This document shows positions 53,013 to 61,234 of a DNA stretch of 64,000 nt, in pieces (positions within the stretch are counted from its first letter, which is position 1; every line of letters begins with the position of its first letter). This DNA is from Bin87 sp963692995. Lineage in GTDB: Bacteria > Chloroflexota > Dehalococcoidia > Lucifugimonadales > UBA3495. The position numbers and the translations under genes are program-made. Under the pieces are notes generated by a model, which was given only the letters and a program-made list of their open reading frames with translations, searched no databases and was not told where the DNA came from. The stretch spans positions 2,232,001-2,296,000 of the forward strand of contig OY843611.1 in assembly GCA_963692995.1 (NCBI GenBank), written 5' to 3'.

Positions 53013-54086
53013 TTATTCTTTGAACCGCCCGGTCACCGGCTGGTGGCCGGCGTTCTCTTCGTAAGGTTCCTCGCGGTAAAGGGCCAGATCTTTCAGCGCC
53101 GGGATGTCCTGAATAGAGAACAGAATCGCGCCTTCCGAGGCGTCATTGGCGTGCTCGTGCCAGACCCAGGGCGGCACCACGAAGAAGTCTCCTTCGCTCC
53201 AGTCGAACCGCTGCCCGTCAATAACGCTGTAGCCCTCCCCCTTGTGGACCTGGTACACGGCGCAGCTGGTCTGGCGGTGCGCCCGCGTGCGAATGCCCGG
53301 GCGGATCATCTGGACCCAGCAGGTCATGGTGCGCAGCACCGGGCCGCCGGTCGCCGGGTCGCTGAACTCCATCGCAACATCGTCGAAGGGGCTGGCGTCC
53401 ACCTCGGCCAGACGTTGCAGGGCCTCGTAGGTCTTGTCCCACTTGTAATGCCACAGCGGGGAATAGGGAAGGCTGGTGTCCTCCCAGGCTGGCCGCAGGG
53501 AGCCGGCGGCAAACTTGCGCTCGGACTCGGCCACGCCGACGATGGGCTGCTGGTCTTCGGGATATGCCTCGTAGAAGTTGGCGCGGAGATACCGAACCAG
53601 CGGCACATCCAAACCGTCCAGCCAGATCATCGGCTCGTCGCCCTCGTTGTTGTGATCGTGCCAGGTCCAGGACGGCGTGAGAACCAGGTCGCCCGGCTCC
53701 ATGTAGCACTTGTCGCCTTCCACGGTGGTGTACGCCCCGGCGCCCTTCAGCACCCAGCGGATGGCGGTGGGGGTGTGCCGATGGGCCGGCGCGTTTTCGC
53801 CGGGCAGGAGCAGCTGCAACGCCGCCGTGATGGTGTGCGTAGTGCCGCGGTCCAGGCCCGGTGTCGCCAATCGCAGCGTGCGCCGCTCCACGTCCCGGTC
53901 GGGCGTGACCAGTTCGCCGCTTTGCAGCACCAGAGGCTCCACTTCGGCCCACCGCCAGAGGTAGGGTTCCAGGCGCGGCAGGGGTTGGCCTTCGCCTTGC
54001 AGCCAACCCGGTTTGAGTTGAATGCGGTCGGTGACCTCGAAATACCGTCGTTCTTCGTCGGTGCGTATGGTGTCGGGAATCGACAT
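53013..54086 (-). CDS. Bicupin, gentisate 1,2-dioxygenase-like
   Basis: A 357-residue protein with two cupin domains. Domain 1 has HRHTPTAIRWVLKGAGAYT near 90-108 and LTPSWTWHDHNN. Domain 2 has RTRAHRQTSCAVYQVHKGEG near 256-275 and VPPWVWHEHAND. His residues in both could bind metal. The layout matches gentisate/salicylate 1,2-dioxygenase relatives that open aromatic rings. AGGAGGT precedes ATG 54086; upstream in-frame sequence is not family-like. The divergent CMD-family gene may belong to the same catabolic set, but this is inference. Confidence 0.87.
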   Translation of the reverse strand: MSIPDTIRTDEERRYFEVTDRIQLKPGWLQGEGQPLPRLEPYLWRWAEVEPLVLQSGELVTPDRDVERRTLRLATPGLDRGTTHTITAALQLLLPGENAPAHRHTPTAIRWVLKGAGAYTTVEGDKCYMEPGDLVLTPSWTWHDHNNEGDEPMIWLDGLDVPLVRYLRANFYEAYPEDQQPIVGVAESERKFAAGSLRPAWEDTSLPYSPLWHYKWDKTYEALQRLAEVDASPFDDVAMEFSDPATGGPVLRTMTCWVQMIRPGIRTRAHRQTSCAVYQVHKGEGYSVIDGQRFDWSEGDFFVVPPWVWHEHANDASEGAILFSIQDIPALKDLALYREEPYEENAGHQPVTGRFKE

Positions 54087-54297
54087 CGCGTTACCTCCTG
54101 GCGACGAATCAATCTGGCGACAAATCAATTGCCGCTATGCCGCGATTGTAGTCTCATTCCCGCTGAATGTCATGCCAGCGCAATTGCGGCGAAAGCAACG
54201 TACTGAGCCAAACGCACTGAGCCATACGATGCTACAATCGCCGCCAGGCGGCGGCTTGCGTCGCCGGCCGGTCACGTTTGAACAACCGAGGTGCATG

Positions 54298-54858
54298 ATG
54301 GCACGACTACCTATTGTTACCCGAGATATGGTGCCTGAAGAGTTTCGTGAAGCCTTTGACGAGCTGACCAGGGACACCGGCGGAACCATTGCCGGCGGGC
54401 CATATTCCATCGCGATCAACAGCCCGGAGATGGCGCGACGCCGCAGCAATCTGACCAACTACCTGCGTTTCGAGAGCGCCTTCCCCAAGCGGATCCAGGA
54501 GTTGGCGATCCTGGCCACCGCTCGGGCCTTCGACTGCCCCTACATCTGGAACGCCCATGCTCCGGCGGCGCGGCGCGAAGGCGTCAGCGACGCGCTGGTG
54601 GACGCCATCCGCGACGGGAAACCGTTGCCGGACCTGGCCGACGATGAACGAGCCGTCATCAACTTTTGCAACGAATTCTACAACCGCCACCGAATCTCGG
54701 CGTCAACCTTTCAGAGTGCGCTGGAGCAGTTTGGCGCGCAACACCTGGTGGAGATCACCGCGCTCATGGGCAACTACGCCCAGACCGCGTTCTTCCTGAA
54801 CGCTTTCGAGGTTGAACTTCCCGCAGAGCGAACCGAGCCGGTCTTGCCGGTAGAGTAG
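54298..54858 (+). CDS. Carboxymuconolactone decarboxylase-family protein
   Basis: A 186-residue all-helical protein of the CMD/AhpD-like superfamily. The core is PKRIQELAILATARAFDCPYIWNAHAPAARREGVS near 62-96, with the His of the NAHAPAA segment at the family position. The AhpD CxxC redox pair is not present (a single Cys in FDCPY), so peroxidase-recycling activity is unlikely. ATG 54298 follows GAGGT by 6 bases; ATG 54295 is also possible. Divergent from the bicupin gene 211 bases away. Confidence 0.83.
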   Translation: MARLPIVTRDMVPEEFREAFDELTRDTGGTIAGGPYSIAINSPEMARRRSNLTNYLRFESAFPKRIQELAILATARAFDCPYIWNAHAPAARREGVSDALVDAIRDGKPLPDLADDERAVINFCNEFYNRHRISASTFQSALEQFGAQHLVEITALMGNYAQTAFFLNAFEVELPAERTEPVLPVE

Positions 54859-55017
54859 AATAGTCAAGCGGCGGGGTTGGCCCCTGGCTCTGCTACTATC
54901 CGGTCGCGCGCCGCGTCCCATGGATTAACACCCGGCTTCCAACGCCGATTGATTAGCCAGGGGACGCCGGCTATAATGAAGCTGACTACTCTTGGAAAAT
55001 ATGGAGGAGGCGCTGCG

Positions 55018-55911
55018 ATGGTTGCAGAAGTCCTAACCGGCACATTCACCGTGAAATCCGGCCATGCCCAGATGCTGAAGGGCGGCGTCATTATGGACGT
55101 TGTCACGGCGGAGCAGGCCCGCATCGCGCAGGAAGCCGGCGCCGTGGCGGTCATGGCGCTGGAACGGGTGCCGGCTGACATCCGCGCCGATGGCGGCGTG
55201 GCGCGCATGAGCGACCCTTCCATGATCTGCGAAATCATCGACGCGGTTTCCATTCCGGTGATGGCCAAGTGCCGCATCGGCCACTTCGTGGAGGCCCAGA
55301 TCCTACAGGCGCTCGGCGTGGACTACGTTGACGAATCGGAAGTGCTGACGCCGGCCGACGAAATGCACCACGTCTGGAAGCACGATTTCACGGTGCCCTT
55401 CGTGTGCGGGTGCCGGGACTTGGGCGAGGCGCTGCGTCGGGTCTCCGAAGGCGCGGCCATGATACGCACGAAGGGAGAAGCCGGCACCGGCGACGTGGTG
55501 GAAGCGGTGCGGCATATGCGCGCCGTCCAGGACGCCATTCGCAAGTTGCAGAACATGCCCGAGGACGAGTTGGTGGTGGAAGCCCGCGATCTTCGCGTCA
55601 GCCTTAATTTGCTCCAGCAGACCCGCGAGGAAGGCCGGATGCCCGTGGTCAATTTCGCGGCCGGCGGCGTTGCCACTCCTGCCGACGCGGCGCTGATGAT
55701 GCAGCTGGGCGCGGACGGCGTTTTCGTCGGCTCCGGCATCTTCAAGTCCGGAGATCCGGCGCGCCGAGGCCATGCCATCGTCCAGGCGGTTACCCATTAC
55801 AACGATCCACAGATCCTGGCCGACGTTTCCAAGGACCTTGGCGAACCGATGGTGGGCCGAAGCGTGCGGGAACTCAGCGAGCAGGAGCTGCTGGCCACGC
55901 GCAGCGTCTGA
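55018..55911 (+). CDS. pdxS: Pyridoxal 5'-phosphate synthase, PdxS subunit
   Basis: Synthase subunit of the DXP-independent vitamin B6 pathway, joining ribose-5-phosphate, glyceraldehyde-3-phosphate and ammonia. The 297-residue product is normal length. Catalytic lysines are in PVMAKCRIGHF and MIRTKGEAGTGDVVEA, and the phosphate loop is FAAGGVATPADAALMMQLGADGVFVGSGIF. GGAGGA precedes ATG 55018. pdxT follows 59 bases later; together they form the 12+12 PdxST complex. Confidence 0.97.
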   Translation: MVAEVLTGTFTVKSGHAQMLKGGVIMDVVTAEQARIAQEAGAVAVMALERVPADIRADGGVARMSDPSMICEIIDAVSIPVMAKCRIGHFVEAQILQALGVDYVDESEVLTPADEMHHVWKHDFTVPFVCGCRDLGEALRRVSEGAAMIRTKGEAGTGDVVEAVRHMRAVQDAIRKLQNMPEDELVVEARDLRVSLNLLQQTREEGRMPVVNFAAGGVATPADAALMMQLGADGVFVGSGIFKSGDPARRGHAIVQAVTHYNDPQILADVSKDLGEPMVGRSVRELSEQELLATRSV

Positions 55912-55970
55912 GGCGGTGGGCGGAAATCAGAGCGCATCAACCCGGTGCGCGTATTGGGGTGGTTACTTAG

Positions 55971-56591
55971 TTGAACATCGGCGTTTTGGCGGTACAGGGC
56001 GACTTCGCGGAGCATTGCCATGTGCTGCGCAGCATTGGCGTCGCTGCTATCGAAGTAAGGCTGCCCGAACAACTGGACCGGCTTGACGGGTTGATTATTC
56101 CGGGCGGCGAAAGCACCACGCTGAGCCGCCTGATGTCTCTGTACGGACTGCGCGAACCCGTCGCGGAAATGGCTTCCGGCGGCAAAGCCGTGTGGGGGAC
56201 GTGCGCCGGCATGATCATGCTGGCCGCCGAGATCACCGAACAGGACCCCGTTCCCCTGAGCTTGATGGACGTGGGGGTTCAGCGCAATGCCTTTGGTCGC
56301 CAGGTCGACTCCTTTGAACAGGATTTACCCATCAAAGGCTTGGGAGACGCCGCATATCATGCCATCTTTATCCGCGCGCCGGTCATTGTCCGGGTCGGAG
56401 AAGACGTCGAAGTTCTGGCCGCCCTGCCCGATGGACGGCCGGTGGCAGTGCGGCAAGACCAGCTGATGGCGACGTCCTTTCACCCGGAATTAACCGACGA
56501 CGCCCGCCTACATCGCTACTTTGTCGCACTGGCCGGCGGGCCTCCCCTTGACACTTCCGCTCCGCCCATTGCAGCGCCGCGCGTGCGGTAG
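55971..56591 (+). CDS. pdxT: Pyridoxal 5'-phosphate synthase, glutaminase subunit PdxT
   Basis: Class I glutamine amidotransferase of 206 residues that supplies ammonia to PdxS. Landmarks: IGVLAVQGDFAEHCHVL, GLIIPGGESTTLSRLM, nucleophile Cys in VWGTCAGMIMLA near 79, and the His-Glu pair in ATSFHPELTDD. The start appears to be TTG 55971 because the family N terminus begins there. The C-terminal PLDTSAPPIAAPRVR tail is extra and looks disordered. Confidence 0.95.
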   Translation: MNIGVLAVQGDFAEHCHVLRSIGVAAIEVRLPEQLDRLDGLIIPGGESTTLSRLMSLYGLREPVAEMASGGKAVWGTCAGMIMLAAEITEQDPVPLSLMDVGVQRNAFGRQVDSFEQDLPIKGLGDAAYHAIFIRAPVIVRVGEDVEVLAALPDGRPVAVRQDQLMATSFHPELTDDARLHRYFVALAGGPPLDTSAPPIAAPRVR

Positions 56592-56672
56592 CCCGCGACG
56601 TTGATTGCGCCATAACGTCATTGCGACTCCGTCACCCCGGCCGGCGCCGGGATCAAATACGGGAGGTTGTAG

Positions 56673-58349
56673 TTGGTAACGGTCGAGCAACTGGCCCACG
56701 ATGAACTGGAGCAACTGCTGTCGGCGCTGCCGCCCCGGGTGACCGGGAGGCTCCGCGAGCGGGAAGATCTGAACGACCTTCTGGAGATCATCCTCGATTT
56801 GGGTCGCCTGCCGGAGGCGCGCTTCTCCTACGGAGATGTGATGCTCGGCGACGAACCGGTGAGCCGCGAAGATTTGCTGCACGTAGTATCCGGCATCGGG
56901 GAGTTCGGAGACGACAACCGAGCCGGAATGGAGCGCACCCTGCACCGGATTTCCGCCATTCGCAACCGTTCCGGCAACGTTGTCGGGATCACCTGCCGGG
57001 TGGGACGCGCCGTATTCGGCACGATCAAGATGATTGAGGACCTGACTTACAGCGGGCAGAACATCCTGCTGATGGGTCGGCCCGGCGTGGGTAAAACCAC
57101 CATGCTGCGGGAAGTGGCGCGTGTCCTGGCGGACGAGGCGCGCAAGCGCGTGATAATCGTTGACACCTCCAACGAAATCGCCGGCGACGGCGACATACCC
57201 CATCCCGCAATTGGCCGCTCCCGCCGAATGCAGGTGCCCACGCCCACCGAGCAGCATGGCGTGATGATCGAGGCGGTGGAAAACCATATGCCCCAGGTCA
57301 TCATCATCGATGAAATGGGCTCCACCGAGGAGGCCGCCGCCGCCCGCACCATCGCCGAGCGCGGGGTGCAGCTGGTCGCCACCGCCCACGGCAACACTAT
57401 GGATAACCTCATCATGAACCCCACCCTGTCCGACCTGGTGGGCGGAGTGCAGACGGTGACCCTGGGCGACCAGGAAGCCCGATTCCGCGGGACGCAGAAA
57501 ACCGTGCTGGAGCGAAAAGCCCCGCCAACCTTTGACGTGGTGGTGGAAATCCAGGACTGGGATGAGGTGTACGTCCACGAAGATGTCGCCCAAGTGGTTG
57601 ACCAATGGCTGCGCGGTTATCCCGTTGAGCCGGAAGTGCGCCGCATGGACGCCGACGGCAACGTGTCCCGCACCGCGGCGCCCCGGCCCAGCGCGGTTGG
57701 ACAAACTCCCTGGTCGGCCAACGACATCCGGGGACGAAAGGGACGGAAGCGTTCCGACGGGCCAGCGACGGAGTACGACCGCTATCCGCCCGAAACCTTC
57801 CGCGACGATGCCGACGCCAATGGGCCGGCCCCGCGCCGGCTGGACGCTCGCATCTTCCTCTTCGGCGTCAGCCGCGACAAGGTGGAAACCGCCCTGGCGG
57901 AACGGGAAGCCAGCGCAGAGATAGTGGGCGAACTGCGCCGGGCCAGCTTGCTCCTCACGACCAAGAATCACTATCGCCGGGGAAGTCAGTTGGTGCGGAT
58001 CGCCGAGAGCAACAATGTGCCGGTGTACGTGCTGCGCAAAAACACCGTTCCGCAAGTTTCCGAGTTCCTGACGTCGCTAGCCCGGGACCAGGGCGTTGAC
58101 CTGCCCCTGCCGGCCGGCCGGTTCAGTGGATCAGACCGCGACGCGGCAGATGCCGATACCGTCGCTGCCGCGCGCGCCGAGGTAGAGGCGGCTGCCCACC
58201 GGGTGAGGTCCGGGGAGTTCAGTGTCCAATTGGAACCCCAGCGGCCTTACATTCGCCGTTTGCAGCACATGCTTGCCGAACAGTTCAATTTGGCTTCCAC
58301 CAGCCGGGGGCGGGATCCCCAGCGCGGCGTGCTCGTTTACCGGCCCTGA
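56673..58349 (+). CDS. AAA ATPase with C-terminal R3H domain (SpoIIIAA/Ycf45-like)
   Basis: A 558-residue protein of the R3H/AAA family found in cyanobacteria, plastids (Ycf45), Chloroflexota and Firmicutes. Residues 1-110 are the SpoIIIAA-like N-terminal part. The ATPase core has Walker A MGRPGVGKTTMLREVA near 133-148 and Walker B QVIIIDEMGSTEEAAAARTI. A low-complexity linker lies at about 320-385. The C-terminal R3H-type nucleic-acid-binding end has QRPYIRRLQHMLAEQFNLAS. The start is TTG 56673 with GGGAGG 6 bases before. Likely binds single-stranded nucleic acid; the role is unknown. Confidence 0.88.
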   Translation: MVTVEQLAHDELEQLLSALPPRVTGRLREREDLNDLLEIILDLGRLPEARFSYGDVMLGDEPVSREDLLHVVSGIGEFGDDNRAGMERTLHRISAIRNRSGNVVGITCRVGRAVFGTIKMIEDLTYSGQNILLMGRPGVGKTTMLREVARVLADEARKRVIIVDTSNEIAGDGDIPHPAIGRSRRMQVPTPTEQHGVMIEAVENHMPQVIIIDEMGSTEEAAAARTIAERGVQLVATAHGNTMDNLIMNPTLSDLVGGVQTVTLGDQEARFRGTQKTVLERKAPPTFDVVVEIQDWDEVYVHEDVAQVVDQWLRGYPVEPEVRRMDADGNVSRTAAPRPSAVGQTPWSANDIRGRKGRKRSDGPATEYDRYPPETFRDDADANGPAPRRLDARIFLFGVSRDKVETALAEREASAEIVGELRRASLLLTTKNHYRRGSQLVRIAESNNVPVYVLRKNTVPQVSEFLTSLARDQGVDLPLPAGRFSGSDRDAADADTVAAARAEVEAAAHRVRSGEFSVQLEPQRPYIRRLQHMLAEQFNLASTSRGRDPQRGVLVYRP

Positions 58350-58447
58350 ACGCTTTGCCACAAATGCGGGGCGGCCTCACGCATAAATCCTGCCCCGCAT
58401 CTGCTACCCTGAACCGGTTACATCGACAGGCAAGCGGGGGATCAGCG

Positions 58448-59113
58448 ATGTCGGGCGTGTTCATAGCGTTTGAGGGCGGCGAGGGCGCGGGCAAGTCCAC
58501 GCAAGCCAGCTTGCTGTGCGACACGCTGCGCCGCAATGACTGTCGCGCTGTGCTGGTGCACGAGCCGGGATCTACCTCTCTGGGCGACTATCTGCGACGG
58601 TATCTGATTGGCAACAAACCTGCTGCGCCGTTGGCGGAGTTGCTCCTGTTTGAGGCATCGCGCGCTCAACTGATGGCGGAATGTATTCGCCCGGAAATGG
58701 CCGCCGGAGCGGTTATCATCGCCGACCGTTTCGCCGGTTCCACGATTGCCTATCAGGGATATGGACGCGGCGTCGATCTGGAGCGCATTGCCTGGCTGAA
58801 CGATTTGGCCACCGGCGGTTGCTATCCTGACCTGACCATACTGCTGGACGTTGACCCGGTGGTGGGGTTGGAGCGGGTCCACAGCCGGCAGGTGCAACTT
58901 ACGTTGCCGATTGGCGACGCGCCGGACCGTTTCGAGGACGAAATATTGTCCTTCCATGACACGGTGCGCCGGGGATTTCTCAAACAGATCGACGCCGGAT
59001 CCAGCCGCTGGCGCCGCGTCAACGGCAATGGGTCGGTAGATGACGTAGCCGACCAGGTTTGGGCCGCGGTGCGCCCGTTGCTTATCGAACGGGACCTGCT
59101 TCGGCTGGCATAA
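58448..59113 (+). CDS. tmk: Thymidylate kinase
   Basis: Phosphorylates dTMP to dTDP. The 221-residue product begins at ATG 58448 (MSGVFIAFEGGEGAGKST, P-loop at about 9-18) after GGGGGA. Other landmarks are LVHEPGSTSLGDYLRRYL, the DR motif in VIIADRFAGSTIAYQGYGRG, and LDVDPVVGLERVHSRQ in place of the usual DVPPExxLxR. LID-region arginines are few, suggesting the type with Arg in the P-loop region is not used. It is 98 bases after the AAA/R3H gene. Confidence 0.93.
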   Translation: MSGVFIAFEGGEGAGKSTQASLLCDTLRRNDCRAVLVHEPGSTSLGDYLRRYLIGNKPAAPLAELLLFEASRAQLMAECIRPEMAAGAVIIADRFAGSTIAYQGYGRGVDLERIAWLNDLATGGCYPDLTILLDVDPVVGLERVHSRQVQLTLPIGDAPDRFEDEILSFHDTVRRGFLKQIDAGSSRWRRVNGNGSVDDVADQVWAAVRPLLIERDLLRLA

Positions 59114-59146
59114 AAAACCGCCGCCCTTGGCAAGAGGGCGGCGGTC
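59110..59146 (-). terminator. Rho-independent terminator for the Rdx-like selenoprotein gene
   Basis: Read on the minus strand, CCGCCGCCCT and AGGGCGGCGG form a stem followed by GTTTTTTA. It overlaps the tmk stop and lies directly after the minus-strand SelW-like gene. The stem may also act in the tmk direction, where no U-run is present. Confidence 0.8.
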
Positions 59147-59169
59147 AAATCTTCCCGGTACGCGCCGAG

Positions 59170-59457
59170 CTAGTTGTCGGCAGCCACTGCCAGGTCAACC
59201 TGGGCGATCTTGGCCGAGATGTCTTCCTTCATCTTACGGACCCGACTCAAGTCGGGGTAGATGTTGCCTTCAGCCTTCTTGTCGAAGATCTTTTCGCCAT
59301 CGGCGAAAACTTCCATGATGCCCTGGCCCCGCGGCGAAATGGTAATGGCAGCGTCGCCGCCGTAGGCCCGGAAAAATTCGTTCGCCATCCACGTGGCGGT
59401 AGCATGGTGCTGTCAAGGCACGCAGTAGGTAATCTCAATCTGAACTTTGCCTTCCAT
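59170..59457 (-). CDS. SelW/Rdx-family selenoprotein with in-frame TGA (CxxU)
   Basis: Small thioredoxin-like redox protein. Reading from ATG 59457 (MEGKVQIEITYC..), set by GGAGGA, the frame meets TGA at 59415-59413 as codon 15 and then continues without interruption for 80 codons to TAG. Reading the TGA as selenocysteine gives the Rdx motif CVPU at residues 12-15, at the exact place of CxxC/CxxU in SelW, SelT and bacterial Rdx proteins. The rest follows the family: ATWMANEFFRAYG, ITISPRGQGIMEVFADG and EKIFDKKAEGNIYPDLSRVRK. A translation starting at ATG 59388 would lose the active site. No sel genes are in the window. Confidence 0.8.
59383..59398 (-). promoter_or_regulatory. Candidate bacterial SECIS hairpin
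   Basis: Starting 14 bases after the TGA, CGCCA and TGGCG enclose the loop CGTGGA. The apical loop begins about 20 bases past the TGA and has G as its second base, within the published range for bacterial SECIS elements. The stem is short (5 bp), so support is moderate. Confidence 0.5.
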
Positions 59458-59629
59458 CGTTTCCTCCGATTGGGAGATGTTTATAGGCTCCTGCCTTTGC
59501 GGATTTTATCACAAAGTTGGACCGCTTCCAACATCGCCTGGGGCGAAACATCAAACTACTGCCAAATATCGTCCGCTCGCACCTAACGGCTATTTATCCA
59601 ACAGCGGTGTCAGTATGCGTCAAAAAACA

Positions 59630-59658
59630 TTGACCGGAAATCGCGTCGTTGCTAGAAT
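59630..59658 (+). promoter_or_regulatory. Sigma70-type promoter of P450 at 59742
   Basis: TTGACC (59630-59635), 17-base spacer, TAGAAT (59653-59658), 83 bases before the start codon. Confidence 0.65.
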
Positions 59659-59741
59659 GCGCAAAATCATGTTGGTAAAGTGCCAGCCAGCTTCCAGCCG
59701 GCGGTTTCAGTTCGCCTTGAAAAGTCATCGGGAGGGACTTT

Positions 59742-61028
59742 ATGGTTACCACTTTCAATGAAAACCTGTTCTCGCCTGAGGTCATCCAGGACCCCTACAG
59801 CTACTTCGGGCGGATGCGGGAAGAAGACCCGGTCCACTGGAACGACCCGTACAAACTGTGGGTTATAACCAAGTACAAAGACTTGGTTTGGGTCACCCGG
59901 CGTCCGGAGGCTTTCTCGTCCGAGGTGTTCCATCGGGATCCGTTGCCTCCGTACCCCTCGATCGACGAATCCGATATGGGCCTCTACGAGGATGTGCGGC
60001 GGTTCTTCAGCCAGTGGTTCATCCAGACCGACCGCCGAGCCGTCAGCACCCACGAAGAAATCCGCGAGCACGGCGGGCCCGATCATACCGATATGCGCAA
60101 GGTCATCCACGGCTACTTCACCCCGAAGGCTATGGAACTCTGGCGCCCGCTGGTGCAGTCGGCCATTAAGCAGTTGCTGGATGAGGCCGAAGATCGCGGG
60201 AACATGGACGTGATGCGCGACTACGCGACGCCACTGCCGTTGCTGGTCATCGCCGCCATGATGGGTATTGAGACCTACGACCGGCAGTTCATCCGCTCGC
60301 TGGCCGAGAAGTTGTTGTACATCGGGCGCGGCAGCGCCGACCGGATGCAACCGTTGGCCGAGGGCATCACCGAGTTGCAGGATTATCTCCGGCCCATGGT
60401 CAAAGCGCGGCTCAAGAATTCCAACGGCGACCTGCTGGATAAGATGGCCGACGCGGCCCGGATGACCAACGCCGCCGGCAAGCCAATTATGGATGAAGAG
60501 CAGGTCGTGGCCAACGCCATCCTGCTGTTGCTGGCCGGTCATGAGACCACCATCAACCTCATCTGCAACGGCACCCGCGCATTTATGACGCATCCCGACC
60601 AATGGGAGCTGTACAAGACCGACCCGGCCGCCAAGACCGTCCGCGCCACCGAGGAATGCCTGCGGTTCGACGCGCCGGTCAAGTCCATCACGCGCATCGC
60701 CGGCGAGGACGTGGAACTGGGCGGCAAGCTGATCCAGAAGGACGAGCGCATGCGCTGGTTCGTAACTTCAGCCAACCGCGACCCCGAGGTCTTCGACCGG
60801 CCCGACGACTTCGACATTGAGCGCTATCCCAACCCTCACGTTGCCTTCGGCTCCGGCATCCACCACTGCCTCGGCGCCACGTTGGCCCGGTTGGAGGGAC
60901 AGGAAGCCTTCAAGGCCCTCGCCGAGCGGTTCCCCAACCTGAACATGGACTGCAACCCCGCGGATCTGAACTACACCTCCAGCATCACCTTCCGCACGTT
61001 GGAGACGCTGCCGGTGAATCTGTCCTAA
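59742..61028 (+). CDS. Cytochrome P450, paralog A of a three-gene array
   Basis: A 428-residue soluble bacterial P450. I-helix LLLLAGHETTINLICNG near 264-280, K-helix ExxR in EECLRFDAP, and haem loop FGSGIHHCLGATLARLEGQE with Cys376. GGGAGGG precedes ATG 59742. It is very similar throughout to paralog B and less so to paralog C, apart from a few extra residues (ARMTNAAGKPI) near 247-257. It has its own promoter and terminator. No ferredoxin or reductase gene is nearby. Substrate unknown. Confidence 0.95.
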   Translation: MVTTFNENLFSPEVIQDPYSYFGRMREEDPVHWNDPYKLWVITKYKDLVWVTRRPEAFSSEVFHRDPLPPYPSIDESDMGLYEDVRRFFSQWFIQTDRRAVSTHEEIREHGGPDHTDMRKVIHGYFTPKAMELWRPLVQSAIKQLLDEAEDRGNMDVMRDYATPLPLLVIAAMMGIETYDRQFIRSLAEKLLYIGRGSADRMQPLAEGITELQDYLRPMVKARLKNSNGDLLDKMADAARMTNAAGKPIMDEEQVVANAILLLLAGHETTINLICNGTRAFMTHPDQWELYKTDPAAKTVRATEECLRFDAPVKSITRIAGEDVELGGKLIQKDERMRWFVTSANRDPEVFDRPDDFDIERYPNPHVAFGSGIHHCLGATLARLEGQEAFKALAERFPNLNMDCNPADLNYTSSITFRTLETLPVNLS

Positions 61029-61052
61029 CCGCCGTCCGGAAAACCCGAGCTG

Positions 61053-61083
61053 TCGGCCGCGGGGAAATCCGCGGCCGATTTTC
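61053..61083 (+). terminator. Rho-independent terminator after P450 paralog A
   Basis: TCGGCCGCGG (61053-61062) and CCGCGGCCGA (61069-61078) around GGAAAT, followed by TTTTC. Confidence 0.85.
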
Positions 61084-61117
61084 ATTTCGGATTCCGGCGT
61101 GCCGATCTTCCTCTTTG

Positions 61118-61146
61118 TTGACATGATGCAACCCGGTAAGTACGAT
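61118..61146 (+). promoter_or_regulatory. Sigma70-type promoter of P450 at 61235
   Basis: TTGACA (61118-61123), 17-base spacer, TACGAT (61141-61146), 89 bases before the start codon. Confidence 0.65.
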
Positions 61147-61234
61147 GCAGCTAATTTCGTAAGCATGCTGCTTGACGGCGGCGGCAACGCATCTTAGTGT
61201 CAGAACGCATCTCAGTGTCGGAAGGAAGGACGCT

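Noticed and set aside
53043..54206. 387-codon plus-strand open frame opposite the bicupin gene
   Set aside because: The minus-strand cupin has family motifs and a strong ribosome site; the opposing frame has neither.
54298..54858. AhpD-type peroxidase or a second selenoprotein at the CMD-family gene
   Set aside because: Only one Cys at the relevant site (FDCPY), no CxxC, and no in-frame TGA.
56508..58055. 515-codon minus-strand open frame opposite the AAA/R3H gene
   Set aside because: The plus-strand product has intact Walker motifs over the same region; the antisense product is His/Gly-rich with no recognisable fold.
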